From: an uncultured Erysipelotrichaceae bacterium
GTDB taxonomy: Bacteria; Bacillota_I; Bacilli_A; RFN20; CAG-826
DNA length: 6,658 bases
Reading direction: 5' to 3'
Assembly: GCA_902791085.1 (NCBI GenBank)
Contig: CADAUN010000082.1
Location: 1 to 6,658, forward strand
The translations under genes were made by a program, and so were the position numbers. This document shows, piece after piece, positions 1-4,413 of the stretch (the stretch's first letter is position 1; each line of letters opens with the position of its first letter). The notes beneath the pieces are model-generated. The model saw only the letters and a program-made list of their open reading frames with translations, was not told where the DNA came from and did not search any database.

Positions 1-97
1 GGACGCGGCTTTTTTGCGCCATAGGAGGCGCCGGCCCCTAGGGGCCCATTGATGTCCTGCTGATTTTTCTCAAAAACACATACTTAGTGTAACTTCC
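1..97 (-). repeat. Left copy of a 97-bp perfect inverted repeat (probable mobile-element end)
   Basis: Bases 1-97 are the exact reverse complement of 6560-6656. Identity stops abruptly after AACTTCC at 97. The repeat is more GC-rich than its surroundings on the outer side and contains the 14-bp palindrome GGCCCCTAGGGGCC (34-47). It probably continues beyond the window, because the window ends inside it. The inner boundary is the likely tip of an element, reading 5'-GGAAGTTACAC outward from the window. The family is not recognised. Repeat identity is seen directly; the mobile-element reading is inferred, mainly from the truncated gene at the other copy. Confidence 0.9.
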
Positions 98-347
98 AAA
101 TGAATTTATTTTTTTCCTCTAAGACGTTGCTTGGATTGTTTTCTTATGCCGATAATTTGTGCTTCGGGATTTCTCTTTACGCAAGAAACTTCCAAAAGTG
201 ATTCGAATCAAGCGGGAAAGCTGCGTCAAACCCTAGTGGTGTTGTAGCCGTAGAAGCGGTGGCCTCTTCCCGATCCCCTTTTTTGAATTCACACTTGAGT
301 TCCCCTTACATGAACTAACTGCAACTAGAGAATTGGCACGGGCATTC
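98..347. other. Non-coding gap between the left repeat and the hydrolase gene
   Basis: No convincing gene, RNA or terminator is visible here. It contains a 12-bp perfect palindrome TGATTCGAATCA (199-210) that resembles a tRNA T-loop, but there are no matching tRNA arms. A 9-bp inverted pair, GCAACTAGA (321-329) and TCTAGTTGC (382-390), straddles the hydrolase stop codon but has no T-tract. No DUF1893 5' fragment is visible, so this gap is not the missing half of the gene broken at the right end. Confidence 0.6.
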
Positions 348-1262
348 CTACCATTTTCTGATTTCCTCCGTTAGGAAGGAGTCTAGTTGCTTTCGAGATT
401 TTTTGCATTCCTTAGCATTTTTTCTTCCTGAGCGGAACAACTTGATGGCAATGGCATCAATATCAAAAAGACCAATCTTGCCAGCGCTATAGGGGAGCAA
501 CAAATGAGTGCCGTATGGATAGATCAGAGTTTCGGCTGAAGACAAATGAGGAAGAGAAGCAAGCCTTTTTTCCATGCGTCTAGCATATTTTTCCGATTCC
601 CACATAGAATCATCTGCTGCCGCTACCATAATTAACCTGCCACGAATTCGTTCGATGGGGATAAAGCAATGTTCCGGAATCTCTTGTCTTTCCTCATGCT
701 GAAATAACTCGATTGAGCGCAATTCGTGATGTTCATGACAGCTTTTTGTCACTTTGTCATAATATTCGTGTTCTGTAAGTCCATAAGGCAAATAAGGTAA
801 AAGCCTTCCTTCAAAAGTAAATGTGGATTTGCCACAGCACCATTCTTTCATGCCTTCCTTTTTCCCTTCTTCGAAGCCTTCCATAACGATATCAATGGCT
901 TCGCAAGCGATGGTGAGTGTAATGTCCGGATAGCAAGAAGCAGCCATTAAGGCCATGTTGCCGCCAAAGGAAATCCCATAAACGCCGATTCTTTCCATTC
1001 CTCGATTTTTTAGCCAATCAATCGCCTTTCCAAAATATTCGAGCGGCCATTCGTGTAATCCGTCTTTTTGCGCATGGTCCTGCCACTTTCCTAGACCAAG
1101 AGAGCAACATCCACGTTTGTTTAACCATTTAGCGAGAGCCTTATTCACGATACTGTTTCCATTTGAACCAACCAGGGTGATAATGGAACATTTGGAATCT
1201 TTTACGGGGAAAAACCAGCTTTCAAAACCATCTGTTTTTAATTCCGTATGGATGGATTTCAT
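348..1262 (-). CDS. Alpha/beta hydrolase, BAAT-C / acyl-CoA thioester hydrolase-like
   Basis: A 304-residue alpha/beta hydrolase. The nucleophile elbow GISFGG lies near residues 96-101 (Ser98), the likely acid is in AADDSMW (Asp217/Asp218) and the catalytic His is in GTHLLLPY (His253), in the order expected for the fold. The stretch from WPLEYFGKAIDWL through the elbow, and IPIERIRG before the acid, resemble the C-terminal catalytic domain of bile acid-CoA:amino acid N-acyltransferases and acyl-CoA thioesterases. The nucleophile is Ser, as in thioesterases, and no N-terminal BAAT domain is present. There is no signal peptide, so it is probably cytoplasmic. The C-terminus is Lys/Arg-rich. ATG at 1262 is chosen because GAAG lies 9 nt upstream; a GTG at 1277 would add five residues, but its AGGAAG overlaps the start codon. 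It is probably co-transcribed with the SRPBCC gene upstream. The substrate is unknown; a carboxylesterase or dienelactone hydrolase-like enzyme is the alternative. Confidence 0.85.
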   Translation of the reverse strand: MKSIHTELKTDGFESWFFPVKDSKCSIITLVGSNGNSIVNKALAKWLNKRGCCSLGLGKWQDHAQKDGLHEWPLEYFGKAIDWLKNRGMERIGVYGISFGGNMALMAASCYPDITLTIACEAIDIVMEGFEEGKKEGMKEWCCGKSTFTFEGRLLPYLPYGLTEHEYYDKVTKSCHEHHELRSIELFQHEERQEIPEHCFIPIERIRGRLIMVAAADDSMWESEKYARRMEKRLASLPHLSSAETLIYPYGTHLLLPYSAGKIGLFDIDAIAIKLFRSGRKNAKECKKSRKQLDSFLTEEIRKW

Positions 1263-1326
1263 ATTGTTTTGCTTCACTTCCTATTAATGAAGACGGGTAG
1301 CATCGAATGCACATCCCGCGTTCCTA

Positions 1327-1875
1327 TTACAAAAAGGTCTTTAATTCTTCTGCTGGAGTATGATTCTTTAATTCATCCGGAGGAAAACGATTGGGATATT
1401 TGCCTTCTGTTAATATCTTTTTCAGATAGAGATTGTCTAACTGCATATCTTCCTGTATCAGGTTGAAGTTTGCTTTCTTCCTGTACAACACTTTGAAAAT
1501 CAGGAAATTGACGATTGATCCGATAATCGGTGTGGTGAGACCAAAAGATTCTGTATGAGAGAAGTGGCATCCGTTTTCCGTCCGCCTCCCCTCAAAAGTG
1601 ATAAAGGCTGTCTTCTTGTCGCTTTGAAATTCGATCAAAAAACGATCTTTCTCCAAGACACTTTGAATGAGTGTTCCACTTACATCATAGTCAAGCCCCA
1701 TCACAATTTCGTGGAAACGGACTTTGCTGCCAACGGATATCGAATGGTCAAGCAATCGACATTCCAAATGGAAAGGGCTCCATTTGACAAATTCTGTTTC
1801 AAAATGTTGAAGCCAGTTTTCTAGCCTTTCGTAGGGAACTGGGATATCGATTTGTTCTTGAAGTGTAATCATCAT
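1327..1875 (-). CDS. SRPBCC (START-like) family protein
   Basis: A 182-residue protein with the layout of a small helix-grip (SRPBCC/polyketide cyclase-like) protein: an N-terminal strand and helix (residues 3-27), a W-x-P-x-H segment (Trp32, Pro34, His36), beta-rich middle with HEIVMG (His55, Glu56), and HFSHTESFG (His104, His107, Glu109), followed by a hydrophobic long helix (about 117-132). The paired His/Glu positions recall the DAPG-hydrolase-type branch of the superfamily, where such residues bind zinc, but this assignment is tentative. The last 40 residues are polar and look like an added tail. AAGGAG (1880-1885) lies 4 nt before ATG 1875 and 7 nt before the adjacent ATG 1872, so either may be used. 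It ends in TAA, about 64 nt before the hydrolase ATG, on the same strand, suggesting a two-gene operon. Its ligand or reaction cannot be read from sequence. Confidence 0.75.
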   Translation of the reverse strand: MMITLQEQIDIPVPYERLENWLQHFETEFVKWSPFHLECRLLDHSISVGSKVRFHEIVMGLDYDVSGTLIQSVLEKDRFLIEFQSDKKTAFITFEGRRTENGCHFSHTESFGLTTPIIGSIVNFLIFKVLYRKKANFNLIQEDMQLDNLYLKKILTEGKYPNRFPPDELKNHTPAEELKTFL

Positions 1876-1912
1876 GCTTCTCCTTTTTTGCCTTTTAGGA
1901 TTTTGCAGTCCG

Positions 1913-1953
1913 CTTGGCTATGCGTTTTGAAAAGAAAGACGCATTGAACCAAG
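1913..1953 (-). promoter_or_regulatory. Hairpin in the leader of the SRPBCC-hydrolase operon
   Basis: CTTGG (1913-1917) and ATGCG (1920-1924) pair with CGCAT (1940-1944) and CCAAG (1949-1953), giving ten base pairs interrupted by a small asymmetric internal loop, with a 15-nt apical loop. The hairpin ends about 27 nt upstream of the ribosome binding site. No T-tract follows on the minus strand, so it is not a terminator. It may stabilise the leader or bind a regulator. No known riboswitch is recognised. Confidence 0.4.
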
Positions 1954-2033
1954 TATCCTTCTTAGAAAATCTGCGGTTTTCTACAATGAAGCGGCTATTT
2001 AAGTGGTAGTGACAATAGAGTAAGTCATAACTA

Positions 2034-2063
2034 ACTATAACACATCACAATTTGAAAACCCAA
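2034..2063 (-). promoter_or_regulatory. Candidate promoter for the SRPBCC-hydrolase operon
   Basis: On the minus strand, TATAGT (2034-2039) is preceded by TGT, forming an extended -10 element. An 18-bp spacer separates it from TTGGGT (2058-2063), a weak -35. Transcription would start near 2027, leaving a leader of about 150 nt that includes the 1913-1953 hairpin. This is inferred from motif match alone. Confidence 0.45.
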
Positions 2064-2322
2064 ATTCATGTTGACATTCGGAACGTAAACCAAAACGCTG
2101 CAAACTCATGAACTCTGCGTGTATTGAGACCTTAGACGAATGATAAAACTGGCGATGCTTAAACAAAGCGGCAAAATTAAAATGGTTCGTAAGGGGAAAA
2201 GTGCAGTGGACCATAGAAATGAATCCAGAAATTCACCTGTATCATTCGACAGCGAGGTTTATTTGTTCGCATGATCAAGAAAGATGCGGTCGCGAAAGAA
2301 ATTCCGTAGAAAATTGTCTCTA
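2064..2322. other. Intergenic stretch with no recognisable gene
   Basis: This is the middle of the 514-bp gap between the divergent SRPBCC and lipoprotein genes. A TTGACA at 2071-2076 (plus strand) has no good -10 at the right spacing. A 44-codon frame from ATG 2140 to 2274 lacks a ribosome binding site and looks fortuitous. No tRNA, repeat array or terminator is visible. Confidence 0.5.
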
Positions 2323-2358
2323 TTGAAACAGAGAAATAAATTTTAAGTAATATATAAT
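2323..2358 (+). promoter_or_regulatory. Candidate promoter of the lipoprotein gene
   Basis: A perfect TATAAT lies at 2353-2358. TTGAAA (2323-2328) is the best -35 match, but its spacer is 24 bp to that box; it is 19 bp to an alternative -10, TAATAT (2348-2353). Either box puts the transcript start at about 2360-2365, just before the AAGGAG at 2375-2380. That excludes the upstream in-frame TTG at 2360 as a translation start. Confidence 0.5.
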
Positions 2359-2389
2359 ATTGCTAAGAAAAGGGAAGGAGAATTTTATT

Positions 2390-2974
2390 TTGAAAAATAA
2401 ATTGTTTGCTTTGCCTTTAGTTTTTCTTCTAGTTACTGGTTGTTCCGATAAAAACAATACTTTTATATCGTCTTATTCTTCTAATGCCTCGTTGGCTATT
2501 ATCGAAGGAATTGAGTGGGACAACGATTCTAATGTGAACATTCTTATTGCAAACCTTTATTATGGAACAGCTTATAACGGCGAAATTCATCAGCTTACTA
2601 ATCATAATTTTGAATCAATTGATGTCTCGATGGGAATGTTAGAGAATAATTCGCTTTCAGAGATTTCGAAATATTCCGTTGATATGGAAAGTTACAATAG
2701 TCAAGAATATGGGATTTTGAAAGAGAACGCCAAAAAAGCAAAATCGGACGACTTCAAATTATCTTACACCTTTAATTTAAGAACGTTGTTATCAATCGAA
2801 GAAGGGCCGAGAATAACGATTGATAACCTTTGCTTTTTGATTGCCTACACTATAGTTTTCAAAGATGATTTTAGTGAGGAAATATCGACTATTAATAGGA
2901 AATTTACTGCTACAGCAACGATTTCCAATACATATTTTTCTCTATCCAATATAGAATTTTGCTGGTGGGCTTAA
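2390..2974 (+). CDS. Putative lipoprotein of unknown function
   Basis: A 194-residue predicted lipoprotein. It has a short Lys-containing n-region (MKNK), a hydrophobic core (residues 5-16) and the lipobox VTGC with Cys18 as the lipidated residue. Signal peptidase II processing would anchor it on the outer face of the membrane. The mature part is rich in Asn, Ser, Ile and acidic residues with alternating hydrophobic stretches, suggesting a beta-rich extracellular domain; no family is recognised. The start is TTG at 2390: AAGGAG (2375-2380) lies 9 nt upstream, and starting here gives a textbook signal peptide, whereas the in-frame TTG at 2360 would prepend ten polar residues. The gene is clearly more AT-rich than its neighbours and stands alone between a long gap and a transposon-like element, so recent acquisition is possible. 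No clear terminator follows the stop before 3022. Confidence 0.8.
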   Translation: MKNKLFALPLVFLLVTGCSDKNNTFISSYSSNASLAIIEGIEWDNDSNVNILIANLYYGTAYNGEIHQLTNHNFESIDVSMGMLENNSLSEISKYSVDMESYNSQEYGILKENAKKAKSDDFKLSYTFNLRTLLSIEEGPRITIDNLCFLIAYTIVFKDDFSEEISTINRKFTATATISNTYFSLSNIEFCWWA

Positions 2975-3021
2975 GTAGGTTTTTACGATTGGGACTTTGT
3001 TAGTTTCATTATTAATTTCAG

Positions 3022-3051
3022 TTTAGAAGTATTTACCAAAGTGTGGGTGGG
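3022..3051 (+). repeat. Left terminal inverted repeat of the 309-bp element
   Basis: TTTAGAAG, one mismatch position, then a 21-bp core ending GTGTGGGTGGG. It is the reverse complement of 3301-3330 with one difference at 3030 versus 3322. Confidence 0.85.
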
Positions 3052-3068
3052 GAATCCGGAATCCCACA

Positions 3069-3077
3069 TGCTATAAT
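3069..3077 (+). promoter_or_regulatory. Extended -10 promoter inside the element
   Basis: TGCTATAAT is a perfect extended -10 (TGn followed by TATAAT). No good -35 is present in the G-rich repeat end upstream, which an extended -10 can tolerate. The predicted start, about 3083-3085, coincides with the first base of the structured region. Confidence 0.6.
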
Positions 3078-3083
3078 TTGGGC

Positions 3084-3176
3084 GCTAGATAAACGGCAAA
3101 GGCGATCGTCGGATCGGTTTATCTAGCAATACTTCTTCCGGCGATCGCCTTTGCTCCACAAAGAAGGAGCTTTTTT
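3084..3176 (+). ncRNA. Predicted small structured RNA with interleaved stems
   Basis: The region starts about 7 nt after an extended -10 box and ends in a terminator T-tract, giving an RNA of about 93 nt. It contains two perfect inverted pairs in interleaved order: A (3084-3094, GCTAGATAAAC) with A' (3117-3127), 11 bp; and B (3096-3108, GCAAAGGCGATCG) with B' (3142-3154), 13 bp. The A-B-A'-B' order means a pseudoknot or two competing folds. With one base between A and B, full pairing of both stems at once would be strained, so partial pairing or switching is likely. B' shares two bases with the terminator stem (3153-3170). No known RNA family is recognised. A DNA-level role, for example transposase binding sites, is the alternative; three GATC sites lie in the stems and loop. 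Confidence 0.5.
3153..3176 (+). terminator. Intrinsic terminator of the element's small RNA
   Basis: The stem GCTCC (3153-3157) pairs with GGAGC (3166-3170) around an 8-nt loop, followed by six T (3171-3176). The 3' arm contains GGAG, which would also be the ribosome binding site for ATG 3178, 7 nt after the stem. Folding could therefore end transcription and hide the translation start. Confidence 0.6.
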
Positions 3177-3199
3177 CATGGATAGTCTTCCGAGCGTCA

Positions 3200-3292
3200 G
3201 TGAAAGGCAAGGACATCGCCGAGAGGGTAGACGAACTGGTGTGGGAATGCCACCAAACAAGTGCGGCCTTCAAGAGCGGAATCCGATATTAG
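3200..3292 (+). pseudogene. Short coding-like fragment inside the element (possible transposase remnant)
   Basis: The frame 3200-3292 reads VKGKDIAERVDELVWECH and continues to GIRY before TAG. It has a protein-like composition, a predicted amphipathic helix and GC-rich third positions. The ribosome-binding-site-preceded ATG at 3178 is in another frame, so a frameshift or deletion would separate start and body. The stop lies 9 bases before the right inverted repeat. It may be what remains of the parent element's transposase after internal deletion. No family is recognised, and chance cannot be excluded over 30 codons. Confidence 0.3.
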
Positions 3293-3300
3293 GTCAGTTT

Positions 3301-3330
3301 CCCACCCACACTTTGGTAAATGCTTCTAAA
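3301..3330 (-). repeat. Right terminal inverted repeat of the 309-bp element
   Basis: CCCACCCACAC opens a 21-bp core that ends GGTAAAT, followed by the mismatch G3322 and CTTCTAAA. Its outer end runs into the A-tract that serves as the U-tract of the DegV terminator on the other strand. Confidence 0.85.
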
Positions 3331-3336
3331 AAATAA

Positions 3337-3371
3337 GCTCTGTTGAGAAAACCAACAGAGCCTTCTTTTTT
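3337..3371. terminator. Bidirectional intrinsic terminator
   Basis: GCTCTGTTG (3337-3345) pairs perfectly with CAACAGAGC (3353-3361) around a 7-nt loop. On the plus strand the hairpin is followed by a T-rich run (3363-3371). On the minus strand it is followed by TTATTTTTT (3336-3328). It therefore can end both leftward transcription from the DegV gene and rightward transcription from the lipoprotein/element side. Confidence 0.85.
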
Positions 3372-3414
3372 CTTTGTTGCCCTCGAAAGGGCGGGGTTTA
3401 GCAAGGGAAAATAT

Positions 3415-4281
3415 TTATTTCAAAGGAGCTACCGGATGAGGGCCATCGAAGAGGAAATGCAATCCAACCACATTGGGGCCAGAATGGTAAGCATTAGTCG
3501 GCGAAGCATGATCGAATAAGACCTCTTCGAATCCTTGCTTTCGAATGAAGTCAAGATATTCCTTTAATTGATTTTCATCAAAGGTAGAGCAGGTCAAAGA
3601 GGCGCGTCTCTTATCGATATTCGGATGGGAATCCAATAAATCTTGGAAATATTCATAATCGCATTTTTTGATGTTTCCGCGATGTTTTTTGCCCACTTTA
3701 AAAGAACCATCAGGAGCGCAAACGATTTCCGGTTTTAACAGCAACAAGTTAGCACCGAATAACGCCAAACTGGAACAGCGGCCGCCAAGGTATAGGAACT
3801 TGAGCTTATCCAATTGAAAGGAAGTTTGGGTATAAGGAACCCGCGCCTCCACGCGAGAGACGATTTCCTCAAAAGGATAGCCAGCTTCCAACAAATCATT
3901 TGCGTAGAGCGCCAAAAGAGCAATGCCGCCAGAGGTGACCTTCGTATCAATGACGTGGATACGGGGATTGCCTTCGGCTGCCGTGCAGGCATTGCTGTAA
4001 CTGGAAGAAAGTTTAGAAGACATGCAGAAGTGGATGATATGGTCGTATTTTTCTAATAAATGAGAAAAATGCTGTTGGAATTCGTCAATATTGGGAGCAG
4101 AAGTGTGACACATCTTGTGTGTCTTTTCGGTATAAGCGTACATTTCTTCCAACGTGAGTTCGTTGTCGAAATAAGATTTGCCTTCCTTTTCTAAATGGAA
4201 GTGGACGACGGGAATATGATATTTTTCTAATTCAGCAGGAGTAAAGTCGATAGTTGAATCAGCAGACAGGATAATGGACAT
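3415..4281 (-). CDS. DegV family protein (fatty-acid-binding, FakB-like)
   Basis: A 288-residue DegV family protein, full length. The N-terminal Rossmann-like domain starts with ADSTIDFTP (residues 7-15), then HTSAPNIDEF (59-68; the TSxP fatty-acid carboxylate loop) and SSKLSSSYSNA (88-98). The LGGRCS motif is at 165-170, and the C-terminal domain carries HSGPNVVG (266-273), whose His is a conserved ligand-contacting residue. Known members (FakB) hold a fatty acid for phosphorylation by the kinase FakA, giving acyl-phosphate for phospholipid synthesis; here that role is inferred by family, and no fakA is in the window. It is a soluble cytoplasmic protein with no signal peptide. GGAGG lies 4 nt before the ATG. 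It is transcribed alone, from a candidate promoter at 4305-4333, and ends at the bidirectional terminator at 3337-3371. It is divergent from the glycosyltransferase. Confidence 0.93.
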   Translation of the reverse strand: MSIILSADSTIDFTPAELEKYHIPVVHFHLEKEGKSYFDNELTLEEMYAYTEKTHKMCHTSAPNIDEFQQHFSHLLEKYDHIIHFCMSSKLSSSYSNACTAAEGNPRIHVIDTKVTSGGIALLALYANDLLEAGYPFEEIVSRVEARVPYTQTSFQLDKLKFLYLGGRCSSLALFGANLLLLKPEIVCAPDGSFKVGKKHRGNIKKCDYEYFQDLLDSHPNIDKRRASLTCSTFDENQLKEYLDFIRKQGFEEVLFDHASPTNAYHSGPNVVGLHFLFDGPHPVAPLK

Positions 4282-4304
4282 AAAGCCTCCTCTTTGATGA
4301 AACT

Positions 4305-4333
4305 ATTATATCTAGTATGTAAAACTAGTTCTA
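4305..4333 (-). promoter_or_regulatory. Candidate promoter of the DegV gene
   Basis: On the minus strand a perfect TATAAT lies at 4305-4310. The best -35 at 17 bp is TAGAAC (4328-4333), weak. Transcription would start near 4298, leaving a leader of about 17 nt that carries AGAGGAGG (4286-4293). Confidence 0.5.
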
Positions 4334-4367
4334 CTATAACGAATAAATTTTAACGTTTTGCAAAAAG

Positions 4368-4381
4368 TGAACTGTAGTTCA
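4368..4381. promoter_or_regulatory. Palindrome overlapping the glycosyltransferase -35 (possible operator)
   Basis: TGAACT-GT-AGTTCA is a 14-bp palindrome with 6-bp arms. Its right arm overlaps the proposed -35 box (4378-4383). A related palindrome, AACTAGTT (4323-4330), overlaps the DegV -35 region. Shared AACT/AGTT half-sites in a divergent intergenic region could be sites for one regulator; no regulator gene is seen here. Confidence 0.3.
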
Positions 4382-4405
4382 AATCTTTTCAAAACAAGGT
4401 ATGAT
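4378..4405 (+). promoter_or_regulatory. Promoter adjacent to the glycosyltransferase ATG (leaderless transcript)
   Basis: TTCAAA (4378-4383), a 16-bp spacer and TATGAT (4400-4405), five of six bases matching the -10 consensus. Only 8 nt separate this -10 from the ATG at 4414, so the mRNA should begin at or within two bases of the start codon. No ribosome binding site is present at normal spacing, which agrees. Confidence 0.5.
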
Positions 4406-4413
4406 AATGGCGC

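Larger units (their letters stand above)
3022..3330 (+). mobile_element. 309-bp MITE-like element with 30-bp terminal inverted repeats
   Basis: The ends (3022-3051 and 3301-3330) are inverted repeats, 29 of 30 bases matching. Just inside both ends sits GGAATCCG in the same orientation (3051-3058 and 3278-3285). The interior carries an extended -10 promoter, a strongly structured region, an intrinsic terminator and a short fragment of coding-like sequence, but no complete transposase. This is the pattern of a non-autonomous derivative of a larger element. No target-site duplication could be identified next to the outer ends, so the exact tips are uncertain; the strongest identity is the 21-bp core (3031-3051 and 3301-3321). 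The family is not recognised. A degenerate insertion sequence or an intergenic repeat unit are alternatives. Confidence 0.65.

Noticed and set aside
100..201. 33-codon frame starting ATG right after the left repeat
   Set aside because: It has no ribosome binding site, no recognisable domain and is short enough to be chance in AT-rich DNA.
199..210. TGATTCGAATCA as a tRNA T-loop
   Set aside because: No acceptor, D or anticodon arms can be built around it on either strand; it is only a palindrome.
1555..1824. Plus-strand frame opposite the SRPBCC gene
   Set aside because: It is an antisense shadow with no ribosome binding site; the minus-strand frame has the better start and composition.
2140..2274. 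44-codon basic small ORF in the intergenic gap
   Set aside because: There is no ribosome binding site or convincing promoter, and it is not otherwise distinguishable from background.
2140..2345. TGA read as tryptophan, which would extend the small ORF to 2345
   Set aside because: All solid genes use TGG for Trp and have no internal TGA, and the membrane gene ends sensibly at TGA, so the standard code holds.
3085..3273. Minus-strand 62-codon frame within the element
   Set aside because: It is mostly the complement of the structured RNA and the coding-like fragment, with no ribosome binding site.
3151..3336. 61-codon frame across the 309-bp element
   Set aside because: From the ATG at 3178 the peptide is low-complexity-like and runs out through the inverted repeat. 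The frame 3200-3292 looks more protein-like, so this one is treated as non-coding.
3378..3391. GCCCT/AGGGC hairpin as the DegV terminator
   Set aside because: No T-run follows it in the DegV direction; the 9-bp hairpin at 3337-3361 with T-runs on both sides is the better terminator.
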